Shown here: piece by piece, positions 10,893-21,255 of the stretch
Position numbering within the stretch: the stretch's first letter is position 1
How the letters are laid out: the number at the start of each line of letters is the position of its first letter
NCBI GenBank assembly: GCA_026770025.1
Contig: JAMXDE010000007.1
Location: forward strand, 434,001 to 498,000
Length of the DNA: 64,000 bases
Reading direction: 5' to 3'
Origin: Craspedostauros australis
Lineage: Eukaryota > Bacillariophyta > Bacillariophyceae > Mastogloiales > Achnanthaceae
Program-made: the position numbers and the translations under genes
Notes under the pieces: generated by a model
What the model was told of the DNA's origin: nothing
The model's input: the letters and a program-made list of their open reading frames with translations, nothing else
Databases searched by the model: none

Positions 10893-11755
10893 TGAAAGTA
10901 AAGCGAAGCAAACACAATACGAGCAAGGTGGAATATTATTCGAATGCAGCGTCCTTCCAAACAGAGCTCGACACGATGAATTGACGTGGGGTTCAGCACT
11001 CGTACGTATTATAGATCATAGTCGTCCGTTGAAATCTGTCTCTCTCTCCAGAGACAGAGAGAAACATCGTTCTCGTGCGTCGAGGTAGCGTCGGAAGGGA
11101 GGCGACAAATCTCGCCCAAAACATGTTAGAGAGACACTGAGCTTCAAGATGGAACAGAAGCTTCAGCCGATTGTTTTGAGCAGTTACATGTAATAGATTT
11201 GAAGGTGATGCTTGGTTTGCCGTGAACGCTGAGCGCGAGCGAATCGATGTCGAGCAAGTGAAAATCGAGCACCCTGTTTTGGTTCCGCGACACGTCACGA
11301 AGCCCAACAATGAAGCAATTGCCAAGAGGATGAGTTGCCAGCTAGAGTACCATGCCATCTCCCCTCTTCATTGCCTTGTTCTGCGTCATGACATCGACGC
11401 GTTCATTTCCACAGCGACAAGAATGGTAGCGGAGAGACAGGAACGCCGCCAATTCTGTTTCTGCAGCTGCCAACACACGTGGCCCGAACAAAGAGGGGGA
11501 CAGAGAGGATCGGTTCCAGACACCAGACGATCGAGACCTATTGTTTCAATTAGATCGCGGCTTGCATTCGGTCAACCGATGCCGCCGCCCGAGGTCCATC
11601 CTTTGTGCTCAAGCCGACTCGTGCATCGGTGTGTGTGTACGAGTGGTGCTCCATCTGCTCCATCTGTTGACCTCTGTTCACTGCACTCGATGCTTGGTTG
11701 GCTCTATTCTGCACACTCTCACTGAATCGTTCCTATGAGAGCTGGGTGGCTCAGA
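10893..11755. other. Convergent 3' intergenic region
   Basis: This lies between the stop of the second Ser/Arg-rich gene (+) and the stop of the small plastid-type gene (-), so it should hold both 3' ends. An open plus-strand stretch at 11,222-11,725 has no recognisable domain and is not called. Confidence 0.4.
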
Positions 11756-12280
11756 TTAGAACAGAAGCAATTTCGGTTCGTCGTCGTCATCGCCGTCGTT
11801 ATCTTGGTTTTCACCGGCCGCTTCATCAGTGAACATCAGAACCTGCGAATCAGCGTTGCCTGCCTCCTTCTTGGAGCTCTCCCAGTCATCCATCTCGCCG
11901 TACAGCTCCTTCTTCTCATCCGCAAGCTGGTGCCAATCGTCGTCCTTCGCTCCCGATTCCACGCTGGCCTTGCGTTCTTCAGATCGCTTCCTGGCAGCTG
12001 CCAAGAAGTCGGACTCCGTGAATCCGTAGGTGGATTTCATCTTCCCCATCTCATCATCGAGACCTCCCAGTATCAACCCGTCAGAGCTTTCCGGTTGGTC
12101 GCCATCATTTCCTGGTGCAGTCGAACGCAGGAGCACCCTCGATCGTTGTGCTGCTGCTTGTGGATGCGTCCGCGTCTGCACATGTGCTGGTGCCTGTGCT
12201 GGTGCATGCGACACCACGGCAAAGCCGGATACCACTGGCAGGAACAGCGCGCACAGCCCGTGTTGCGTGATCAGTTGCAT
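11756..12280 (-). CDS. Small acidic protein with probable plastid-targeting leader
   Basis: A 174-residue protein starting MQLITQHGLCALFLPVVSGF. Residues 1-18 form a signal-peptide-like hydrophobic core ending in VSG, directly followed by Phe-Ala. That fits the diatom bipartite plastid leader, in which the signal peptide is cleaved just before an aromatic residue ('ASAFAP' type), followed by a Ala/Gln/Arg-rich transit region to about residue 55. The remainder is hydrophilic and charged: a GLDDEMGKMKSTYGFTESDF segment, a Lys/Glu-rich helix and an Asp-rich tail that ends PKLLLF. No domain is recognised. The open frame continues upstream to 12,514, but the internal Met gives the leader a sensible shape and is preferred. 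Plastid location is an inference from the leader only. Confidence 0.6.
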   Translation of the reverse strand: MQLITQHGLCALFLPVVSGFAVVSHAPAQAPAHVQTRTHPQAAAQRSRVLLRSTAPGNDGDQPESSDGLILGGLDDEMGKMKSTYGFTESDFLAAARKRSEERKASVESGAKDDDWHQLADEKKELYGEMDDWESSKKEAGNADSQVLMFTDEAAGENQDNDGDDDDEPKLLLF

Positions 12281-12960
12281 CTTGATTTTGTTTGTCTTGC
12301 ACGGATGCAGAGAATACGAGCAGAGCACAGGAAGTAGAGAGTGGAGCCGAGTGCGGTTCTTGGCGTTGTAGTTAGGCCTGGTTTGTGTTTGTGTTTGTGT
12401 TGATGCCTTCAGGCCTGCGATTGGAATTGCGATTCTGATTGGGGCTGCGATGATGTTGACGCCCCACCGTTCTTCGCAATGATGACCACTGCTGAAGCCT
12501 CTTTCGTTCGGCAAAAAGATGTGTGGTGATGGAGTGCGTCACTCTCGCCAATACGAGAAACAAAGCTCGGGATTGAATCCAGTCCAATCCCATGCCGACT
12601 GTCCGTTTATTCAAACGAGTTGTCGTTGTGTTCGTTTTGAAGTATGTCGTTAATCGGCGTAAAGCATGCAACAAAGATAGATATTTGCAGTCACAAGAAT
12701 GACTCGAATGGCGCGACAGACAGCGAAATGGCGCCAATCATCGAGATTCATCCAACGCACGCAGACCTCCTTTCTCGAGACCGTACACCCACACATGAGG
12801 TGAACAAACGAAAACACGCATTCTCGCAGAAATGATGGCCACATGCTTTGCTTCTATCGGCTGGACATGACAACAATTGGGACATCAGTGCAATTCAACA
12901 CGAACACCGCTGCAAGCACAGCATCAACAATTGGCAGTTCCGGCTCCCTCGACCTTCACC
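12281..12960. promoter_or_regulatory. Divergent intergenic region
   Basis: About 680 bp separate the start codons of the small plastid-type gene (-) and the DMT-like gene (+). It includes a GTTTGTGTTTGTGTTTGTGTT tract at about 12,380-12,400. No specific elements are assigned. Confidence 0.4.
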
Positions 12961-14253
12961 ATGGCCAATGCCAACGATGACAACGGTTCAGAATGGACGA
13001 AGGGAATCGGTCTCTCTGTCCTCGCATCAGTCATCGGGGCAGCGTCCAAGTTTGCCATCCGAAAGTCATGGCTCATGGAGAATGGAATCGCTGAGAGTGC
13101 CAACGCGGTCACACCGGCTCGAACAGCTGCCGATGATCATCCTCCCTTGCATGACGGCAGCTACGAGTATGGGAACAGCACCATGGACGGCGACGTTGAC
13201 AGCAACGACGGTGCGCGCTTGGCCTCTGCAAGAAGGGGACAGAAACACCCATCGCGGAAGCTCAGCAGCACACAGGTCCAATGTATCGCCTACGCCCTGA
13301 GGTTGTCTGGCATGATCGGGATGTCGTTCCTCAACCCAGCATGCGGCGTCCTCGCCATGCAGTACGCGTCACCTTCCATCACGGCGCCATTCTCAGGCTT
13401 GACACTGGTGTGGATCGTCTGGCTCAGCTACCCCGTCCTGCGAGAACGTCCTTCGAGGAAGCAGGTGTGGGCGACCATATGGATCTTAGTGGGCGAGGTG
13501 GTCGTGGCTTTGTTCGGCGATCACACCAACGACGAGGGCCTGTCGGAGGCGGGCGTCAAGAAATCGTATCAGGATCCTGTGTTCGTCGCCTTCCTCATTC
13601 TGCTGACGTTGTACATGATGCTCCTGTTCTACTGGATGGGAGATGCGACGGCGATTCGGTCGCCTGCAATTTCCCGATTCGCGTGGGGGACGGCGGGCGG
13701 CACCATCACCGGGCTTCAGAACTTCCTCAAGGATGCGTGGATAGTGCTGCGGGATCAGCAGGAGGCGGCGGCCGATGGCAGGCATCCATCGAGATCATTC
13801 TTTTACTTCCTTCTCTTCATGGCATCCGTGACAGCATTCGGAGGTTTGCTGATCCTCACGGCCTGCATGAAGAGGTATTCTGCGACATTCTCAGGCGCAG
13901 CATTCGTGGGTTCCTTCGTGATATCGGCATCCATCATGTCTGCGATCCATTATCGCACGTTCCGATCCCTGGAGGCATGGTACGACTACATTCTGTACCC
14001 GATTGGGTTGATGCTGCTGGTGCGTGGCACCGGGATGCTGATCCAGGACGATTCTGAACAGCACAGCTCCGATTCTGCGAAAATGGTTGATGGGGTGTCG
14101 TATTACTCGGAGCACATCGCGGCTTGCGAAGATGACAAGACACGTCGGCAGAAGCCAAAGTACAACTCTGAAGCGGACAGGCAGCGTGCAGAGAACGGAG
14201 GGCAGGCACCAGCCCCATCGCTGATGGGGTCGTATCAGCACCCCGAACTCTGA
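12961..14253 (+). CDS. DMT-superfamily, NIPA-like multispanning membrane protein
   Basis: A 430-residue protein starting at CACC-ATG (12,961); the open frame extends upstream but this start has the better context and places the first helix near the N terminus. Hydrophobic segments include IGLSVLASVIGAASKFAI, CGVLAMQYASPSITAPFSGL, VWATIWILVGEVVVALFG, FVAFLILLTLYMMLLFYWM, FLLFMASVTAFGGLLILTA, FSGAAFVGSFVISASIMSA and YDYILYPIGLMLLVRGTG. The pattern of about nine helices, the GGTITGLQNFLKD segment and the paired-repeat arrangement fit the drug/metabolite transporter superfamily and resemble NIPA-type proteins, several of which move Mg2+ in animals. Substrate is unknown here. N- and C-terminal tails are hydrophilic. 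The gene appears intact and intronless. Confidence 0.6.
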   Translation: MANANDDNGSEWTKGIGLSVLASVIGAASKFAIRKSWLMENGIAESANAVTPARTAADDHPPLHDGSYEYGNSTMDGDVDSNDGARLASARRGQKHPSRKLSSTQVQCIAYALRLSGMIGMSFLNPACGVLAMQYASPSITAPFSGLTLVWIVWLSYPVLRERPSRKQVWATIWILVGEVVVALFGDHTNDEGLSEAGVKKSYQDPVFVAFLILLTLYMMLLFYWMGDATAIRSPAISRFAWGTAGGTITGLQNFLKDAWIVLRDQQEAAADGRHPSRSFFYFLLFMASVTAFGGLLILTACMKRYSATFSGAAFVGSFVISASIMSAIHYRTFRSLEAWYDYILYPIGLMLLVRGTGMLIQDDSEQHSSDSAKMVDGVSYYSEHIAACEDDKTRRQKPKYNSEADRQRAENGGQAPAPSLMGSYQHPEL

Positions 14254-14997
14254 CCGTTGCAGCAGCAACAGCAGCAGTGCGAACAGAGATACAAATAGTA
14301 CATCAGAGGCTAGATACGATGTACTAGTAGAATGACACAGTGTTGGCAATGAGAGTGTGCTGATTGACAAGAGCAGCAGCGAACTTGGCATGTGAAGAAG
14401 GTTCAGCGTTGGTGTTTGGCCTTTCTCTGTGATTCTCTCTAGATTCTTCCGTGAAGTCTACAATAAACCGAATGTGTTCGCATGTCGGTCACACCGATCC
14501 GTGTCAAGTGTTCTCGTGTGTTCCACGGTTTTGGGACATCACCAGGATTCCACCAACCAAAAACTGACGAGGGAGCAATCAACGCGTCACGTCGGCAGAT
14601 CCATCACCGCAGTGGCATCAGGTGGCATCAGGTGGTGGTGGTGATGTTGGTTGACACTGAAGCCAATCAAGAGCGCGCAAGGACCCCTCCACCGACGCTG
14701 AGCAATCAGAGCGAAGCATCCAACCGACCATTGCCACTGAGAGCTTGATTGCGTGCATGGTGACAATAACAGATAGAGTACTGCAGAGAGAGAGAGAGAG
14801 AGTAGAGTTGAGTAGAGTACTTGAAGTACGCATGCGGGTGCGGAGTGGTGGTTGTCACAACGTCGAAAGCAAAGAAACGCATCGCTCTGCTCGACTCTGC
14901 TCGAATTCTGTGCTCCAAGAGAACTGCTGAGTGAAGCACGATCTACATATCGACGATCTGCAAGTCCACGATCGAGACACTGGTACGTGCCAACGAT
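14254..14997. other. Intergenic, no gene recognised
   Basis: Upstream region of the START-domain gene. It contains a GTGGCATCAGGTGGCATCAGGTGG short tandem repeat near 14,611-14,637 and an AG dinucleotide run near 14,785-14,803. No gene is seen. Confidence 0.4.
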
Positions 14998-16476
14998 ATG
15001 GTAACGTCGGAGCAATCCAGCCATCCACATCCCGTGCCGAGGTGCCTCACGAGGAGCAGCAGCGTCAGCAGCACGAGCAGCTCTCGCAGTGATATCAGTG
15101 CGAGCACCAGCATCACCAGCAACACGGGGAATCGGGCCGACAGCGGCAACGGCAAAGGCAGCACTATCATCGTCAGCAACGATACTCACAACGACGGCGG
15201 CGACAGCGATAGCCAGAACACTGGCATCGATACCAGCTCGGCCATCAGCAGCACTCGCAGTCACACGGCGTCTGGCTTGGCACGGCAAGGCATACTGGGA
15301 CGCGCAAGCACGATGATTCCGTTCGTCTCCCTCCTATTCGTGGTGCTGGCGATCGTCCTATCCATGAACAAGGACGTCAGCTTCGCGACCGCCACAGCAC
15401 AAGCTTCTGCCGAATCGGCCACACGAAGAGTAAATCCAGGGTCGGCACTCGCATCGGAATCAATTTCAATTTCAGAATTCGCACCCACCAAGCGAGGCAA
15501 GCCGATCGGCGATTCCTTTGATTCCAAGGCGTTGTATGGGGCATACAAAGAGATCCAGACCGAATACCTGGAACGTGCTTTCGCGTCGGCGGGATCCGCA
15601 ACCCAAATGACGAGAACATTGAGCAATGATCGTTGGAAGGTCCTTGTCGAACGCGATGGCATCCAGGTATCCATGATGGAGCATGCGTCGGATCCCAACT
15701 GTCCCTACGTCCGCATGACGGCGATCATTCCGACCTCCGTCGAAGACTGCTGGGATTTCCTCCAGCTGTCCAATTGGGGTGAATCCATGCCCAAGATGGA
15801 TCCATTCTACGAAAGCGTTGCGGTGTATGGGGAGTTCCAGCATAACAGGGTCCACATGCTGCTGGCTCACAAGCAGACGAAGCGCATCCTCGCATTCGGA
15901 AAGCGCGATTTCGTCTTCCTCTCCGTCTCCGATCGGCCGTTGGCGGACGGAACCCTGGTGTCGGGCACGGTGAGTGTGCAGACGCCGAAGATACCGCGAC
16001 AAGCGGGCTACACCCGCGCCTTCCAAGATTCGATCGCATTCTACACGCCGCGGAAGCAAAATCAGGAGACGATGTTGACCATCGTCTGCCGGATGGACCT
16101 CAACGACTCCACGGACGGTGGATCGGGTGGATCCATGCCGATGTGGCTGTACGTCAAGACCATCGGCGCAACAGGTGCCCGATCCGTGCTGAATATGCGC
16201 GAAGCCCTGGTTCAGCGGAAAGAGCAGAGACAGAAGGAAGAAGCTTTGGCGGAAACGACGATGAGAGGGAAGCGTGGAGGGCAAGGCTTGCAACGCAGAC
16301 CCAGACCGTTGCGGTGGCTCAAGAAGCGTTGGAGCATTCTCACCGGGAGAATACGAACCTCGTCGAATGAAACCAACGAGGGTGCGCAGCAGTTGGAAGA
16401 CTGGGAACCACCTGCATCGCAGCCTGGCGATGCATCAATCGTCACGTCCGCCTTCAACTTGCTGAAATGGTGGTGA
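14998..16476 (+). CDS. START-like (lipid-binding) domain protein with one N-terminal membrane segment
   Basis: A 492-residue single-exon protein. Residues 1-95 are Ser/Thr/Asn-rich; residues about 103-121 (IPFVSLLFVVLAIVLSM) form a single transmembrane segment. Residues about 203-400 read as a START/Bet v1-type helix-grip fold: WKVLVERDGIQVSMMEH, then VRMTAIIPTSVEDCWDFLQ, the strand KRDFVFLSVS and a final helix near GARSVLNMREALVQR. START domains carry lipids or act as lipid sensors. The membrane segment suggests the domain is tethered to an internal membrane. The tail is basic and then acidic. No thioesterase or other partner domain is visible. The lipid ligand cannot be guessed from the sequence. 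Confidence 0.7.
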   Translation: MVTSEQSSHPHPVPRCLTRSSSVSSTSSSRSDISASTSITSNTGNRADSGNGKGSTIIVSNDTHNDGGDSDSQNTGIDTSSAISSTRSHTASGLARQGILGRASTMIPFVSLLFVVLAIVLSMNKDVSFATATAQASAESATRRVNPGSALASESISISEFAPTKRGKPIGDSFDSKALYGAYKEIQTEYLERAFASAGSATQMTRTLSNDRWKVLVERDGIQVSMMEHASDPNCPYVRMTAIIPTSVEDCWDFLQLSNWGESMPKMDPFYESVAVYGEFQHNRVHMLLAHKQTKRILAFGKRDFVFLSVSDRPLADGTLVSGTVSVQTPKIPRQAGYTRAFQDSIAFYTPRKQNQETMLTIVCRMDLNDSTDGGSGGSMPMWLYVKTIGATGARSVLNMREALVQRKEQRQKEEALAETTMRGKRGGQGLQRRPRPLRWLKKRWSILTGRIRTSSNETNEGAQQLEDWEPPASQPGDASIVTSAFNLLKWW

Positions 16477-18444
16477 ATGGTGCGTCGATTTATGCCATCC
16501 CCTGACAAAAGAGAGCGAATGCTATCGATGTCGAAAGAGGGGAAGCAGAAACTTGGCGGGAGCATCTGACGTACGTATAATGCCAATACTGCGGCCCTGT
16601 GAGCAAATAGTCCCAAGACAGATGTACGTATGGTACGAGTATGGTATGGTGTTTGTAGGTCGAGTGCTCTAACCAAAAGCAACGCATGCGCAGCACAACT
16701 ACAGCCCATCATGGGAATGAGTGCGGATGGGTACGAACAGGTACCAACTGAGTACAAAAAGCACGAGCAGTACTCTACGGCATTCTCTTGGCATCATCCT
16801 GTGAGCAGCAGTGGAGCCCGTCGAGGGGTAAACTCACCACATCTTCTGATCTTTGGGACAAGTATAATACATGATTCTACACTGATAGGACAGCGTGGAG
16901 CGCGACAACCAAGCGGAGTTGAGAGTGTGCAAGGCCGTGGCATAACAGGAGGCGACATCTGCAGAGACCGTCGAAGCACCCAACACCGAAGGGGCTGTGT
17001 TGTGAGAATCATTAAGTCGAGTAGATCGTTCGGCACTTTCAGGAATGAACCAGTCTATTGGCCGGCCGAGTCACAGTCTCAATCTCGTGCGTTTCGGACA
17101 TCCCTCAATGTGATACACGGGATACTCCGTGGTGCTGTTTGGTGTAATAGTTGCAGATCTGTTCCTGTTCCTGTTGTCGCTGCTGCCGCTGCTGCTGGCA
17201 CGAGGGCGATCAATGCATGAGTATTGATTGGGTGCTGGCCACGAACGGTGATGTCCATCTTCACTGGCGAGGAGAGTATCAATGGTGATACTCCAACACA
17301 AGAGGGATTGGACGGCATGCGGTGTCACCCTTGTGTGATTCAATCCCAGGCCCCAAGTCTTTCTCACGTCGGCGATCACGCCATTCTCAACATCTCCGTT
17401 GGACACCTGGTGCGCGGAACCCCTTGTCGTCATGGTTGATGTTGATGTTGACGTTGACGTTGGTGTTCCAGGTACTTGCGAGCGGTGACTGTGGTGCCGC
17501 TGACGGTCGCTCTTGCGTCAACGTCAACGGCAACGGTATCTGACCTGCATCAACACCAACGCCAACACCAATACCACCAGGCATCCATGCACATGCAGAC
17601 CATTTGGCGCGAACGACAGATTTTGTGAGAGACGAACTTTTGGGTTGACCGAGGCGCGTGTTGTTGTTGGTCCTTGGGCGCGTGATCGAAGGAATTCATG
17701 AATCAAATTCCCTAATTGCGACAGTGTTGCGACACTGAAGGGCCCATCTCGGTTCGTTTTTGTGTCATGCAAGTACAGCCCGGGAAGGGGTTCTGGCTTC
17801 GCAAGACCGAGGTTCGATGCGCTTCTTGGTCCAAATACCATCGAGTACGAGAACGCCACGCGAGTATGGCGCCATGCCGGGTTGGACTGTTTCTTGTGTG
17901 ATCCCACGGTGAACGTTTGACACGACCTGGCACCCCAATCCTTCACAGAGTTACCAGGTTGCCGCGCACGTTCCGCAAGTACGCGTATTTGCGCGTGCAC
18001 TCCGCTGTCTGTGTGACACGCAAGACTTCCCACGGATGCAAACAACGCGCGTGTCAGCAAACACCCACTACTGACAGTCCCCCTTGGCGTTCGCCGGAAG
18101 CGTTGATGGTGTTCGAGAAGGGTCAGGGCCTGCGCCTGTAAGTTTGAAACCTGTGAGCTGCTCGTACACATCCGTCGTGACGCACCCAAGGACTGCCCAG
18201 GCCGCTCTTGACTTCATCGCACATCACATCGACGAATCAGCGGGAACGTCCTTTTGTCGTGTTTCGATGCGATACATTCGCATCGTGTCAGGCGATCTCA
18301 CAAAATCAACTTGCACCAACTATCAGTCATCAGCCGTAGAAGCAATTGGAACCAACAAGTATTCATAAATCATCAACATCGAACTCATCAACCACCTCAT
18401 CAACGGTTCCATCATCCACAACGACACAACGACACAACAACACA
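16477..18444. other. Intergenic, about 2 kb, no convincing gene
   Basis: Several open frames occur, including one of 221 residues on the minus strand at 17,524-18,189, but none has a recognisable domain. A pair of complementary repeat tracts lies at 17,431-17,580. GTACGTA-type palindromes recur near 16,570 and 16,623. Confidence 0.4.
17431..17580. repeat. Imperfect inverted repeat of GTTGAT/ATCAAC tracts
   Basis: A GTTGATGTTGATGTTGACGTT tract at about 17,437-17,465 is followed 60-100 bases later by CAACGTCAACGGCAACGG and CATCAACACCAACGCCAACA. The two can pair over roughly 25-30 bases with mismatches, leaving a loop of about 50 bases. It lies in intergenic DNA. Confidence 0.5.
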
Positions 18445-19116
18445 ATGACACCGCAAGCATCACAAATCACAATGGAATTCAACAACACTGGAAGCAGCAG
18501 CATGAGTTCATCCTGCAAATCCGTCCAGTTCAAATCCACCATCCGCGTACGCCGCATCGAGCGCTTGGACGCAGCCCTGTGGTACTCGCCTCAAGAGGTT
18601 CGGGCATTCCGACAGGAAGATGCGCAGATCGTCCACCTCATGAATCACAATGTGATCACGCCGAGGATGGAGGACGAGTTCGATGAGTACTGCACAAGAG
18701 GACTCGAATCCAGAACGTGCTCCGGCCTGCGAAGGAAGCAGCGCAACCGCCTGCACGCATCCCGCACGGTGATGGAGGAGCAGGAGGATCAGTTCATCGA
18801 GCGGATGGCGGACGCAGACTTCCTTGCGGATCTGTACGCCTCGGTATCAGCCCATGCCCAAAAGGAGGCACGGCAGATGGCATTGAAGGACGAGAAGTAC
18901 GTCCGAGCACTTGACACCAATTCCAGTGCCAACATCACTGTCAATGCCAACACAAGCAACAGAACGAAGAACGGAGGTCTCCTGAGACGCGCTGTCCGCG
19001 CCGCAAAGAACGCCAAGAAGCATTACAGCAGCAGGGACAAGACAACACCAGCAGCCCCAGAGACCCAGCAGCTCGACGATCTAATCCACAGAAGAGTCGC
19101 AGGAAGCGCAGCTTAG
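18445..19116 (+). CDS. Diatom CTRGLE-family protein, unknown function
   Basis: A 223-residue protein if the ATG at 18,445 is used; the frame stays open back to 18,346. The core (about residues 30-150) has the order of motifs I associate with a large diatom-expanded family: VRRIERLDAALWYSPQEVRA, then EYCTRGLESRTCSGLRRKQR near residue 85, then a VMEEQEDQF helix and a LADLYASVSAHAQKEARQMA segment. This family has no assigned biochemical function. The C-terminal third is Asn/Thr- then Lys/Arg-rich (LRRAVRAAKNAKKHY) and looks disordered. The gene is intronless and intact. Its value is mainly taxonomic, supporting a diatom source; the family resemblance is from memory. Confidence 0.7.
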   Translation: MTPQASQITMEFNNTGSSSMSSSCKSVQFKSTIRVRRIERLDAALWYSPQEVRAFRQEDAQIVHLMNHNVITPRMEDEFDEYCTRGLESRTCSGLRRKQRNRLHASRTVMEEQEDQFIERMADADFLADLYASVSAHAQKEARQMALKDEKYVRALDTNSSANITVNANTSNRTKNGGLLRRAVRAAKNAKKHYSSRDKTTPAAPETQQLDDLIHRRVAGSAA

Positions 19117-21255
19117 GTGGAAATGCAGAGAGTGCGAAAGATGATGTAATAGAAGAAAGTGTAGAAAGGCGAAAGCAACCAAAATGCACTTGGGGGAGCT
19201 GCTGGAATTGCCTTGCGCGAAGGCAACCAAGCATAATCATATATTCTAATATATAATAATACAATTGTCCAAAGCATAACAACAACAACAGCAACAACAC
19301 TAGAACACTGTACATTCTTATTACGCCAGGAGTTAGCATCGCACGTGCCAAACCCCAGTGAAGACATGAGGGATGCTACGCTGTCCGATCAAAGAGACAT
19401 CGCGCGTGATACGAGCCACGAGTCGATCGTCCAGATGGCGTGGAAGTGTGAGATGGCACAAGAGTAACTTGGTTCGGTATCATAGGCTACGACGCTGTCA
19501 CACGATTGCACTTGGCGTGCCGAGCCTGCGTGCTGTTATGATGAAGCAATGGGAAACACATGTATTCACTATGGCACTCGAGAACACAAATACTTATCGA
19601 TACGACATTGTTGTTCGTCGCTCCAATCTATTTGCATGGATCGCACATAACCGATCCGAGTTGTCGGAGCGTTGGGTGGAGCTTTCGAAGTTCATTGAAG
19701 TATGCAAAAGCTCTCCAGGCTGGCGTCACGTCGCGATTTTTCTATCCGTATTTACGGCGAATCATGTGGACCTCGTACACGTCACACGTAAGAGGTTGCG
19801 TCGCCTGTCTGTGTTGTCGTGATTGCCGATTTCTCGCTGCGTCACGACATGTGTGGTTCGGAGCGTGTCGTCTCGTCGTGTCGTTCGCGAGTCCTTCTGG
19901 CGCGCCCAATCGTCCGCCTTAGATCCGACGAAGAGAGAACAGGGTGGCAGCAGCCACGACGAAGAAGTGCCACCACAACCGCAACAAACAAGGGAAACAA
20001 GAACAGCGACGACAACGCTCTCGGCGCAACCGTACGTAACTGCAGCAACTGCAACATCCAACGACAAAAAGGCCAGCAAGACACAAACCTACAAGGGAAG
20101 ACGCACGAAGGACACAGACACACAGAGAGCCAGCGACAAGGAGACAGAGACAGACAGTCACAACCAGGAGTCGACCGTGCACCTGATTCCCCAAGCGAAG
20201 CCATTCAACCCAACACCAACAAGAGGAAACATCCCAAGGGGACCATCCTCCCATCAACGAAACAGGCAGACGACAACGTCCGCATCATCTTCCTCATCGA
20301 CGACCTGTTGCGATCGTGGTCCCAAGTTTGCTGCTGCCTTTCCCAATTGAAGAGGACAAGCGCGACGGTATCCTCCAACAAAGCGGGTTCCAATCACAAA
20401 GAAATTTCTTGTCTCTTCGTCTCCCTCTCGTATCCCGCACGTGTGTGTGAGTGTTCAGACAAGGATAGAAAAGAGACGACCAACGCAAAAACAAGACAGA
20501 GAGAGAAAGAGCAGCAGCAGCAGTAGTACGACACGCAGCAGCAAACAGAAACAACACAGTCGAAAAAGGTGGCGCAAGAAAACTGCCCAACACCGACACG
20601 GAACCACAGCAACAACAACAACCGCAGCTGTGGTGCATCAATAGCAATAGCACCAGCAATAGCAATAGCACCAGCAGCAAATACGACAGCCTGAGACCCT
20701 CGACCTCTCCATCAAAACTATTCTTCCCACTCGCAGCCCCCAACACGAATAGGCAACACGAATAGGTAGCACTCATTCTCGGTAGGTTCAGCAGCTTGGG
20801 AAAGCGAACGTGCTTGAGGCACCAACAGCACGTGCTTTTGTGATCGAAGCAACCAACCAAGTTGTGCGGCAAACACCATACACCAGAGGACATCAGAGGA
20901 CAGCAAAGGAGAAGAGCAGAGCACAACAGAACATACCATCTGATCTGATCGGCATACTCTCCATCATAGCCCGTACTCCACCACTGCTTGAGGGGCGTCA
21001 GCGAGATCAGTGGAAGAGTCCGCTGCGATCCCCGACACTCTCGTCTCTTGAGCCGCGTTGCCGCAGGAAAGGCACAATCCATCATCAGACGCGCCGCAAC
21101 GTAGGTGCTCATACTTCCCATTCTCATTGCATTGCATTGCATTACATCATTCTGCTCTACTCTGCTCTGCTATATTTGCTCTACATTGAATCGCATCAAC
21201 CAACGCACGAACGCACATCTCATCCAAAATATCGGTACTCTGATCAACAGCAATC
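19117..21255. other. Intergenic, about 2.1 kb, upstream of the AP2-domain gene
   Basis: The first part is AT-rich 3' flank (ATATTCTAATATATAATAAT near 19,240). From about 19,920 to 20,690 the plus strand is purine- and CAA/CAG-rich, giving long open but compositionally biased frames (Gln/Lys/Arg/Asp on plus; Val/Leu/Cys on minus), including an AGCAGCAGCAGCAGCAG run near 20,509-20,525 and AGCAATAGCACC repeats near 20,641-20,675. It may be a long 5' leader of the downstream gene. No gene is called. Confidence 0.4.

Noticed and set aside
17524-18189. 221-residue minus-strand frame in intergenic DNA
   Set aside because: No domain or targeting signal is recognised and its C-terminal part is a translation of microsatellite-like sequence; kept as non-coding.
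19920-20690. Long overlapping open frames on both strands
   Set aside because: Strong strand bias toward purines and CAA/CAG-type repeats opens several frames at once; no domain is visible and it probably belongs to a 5' leader or promoter.
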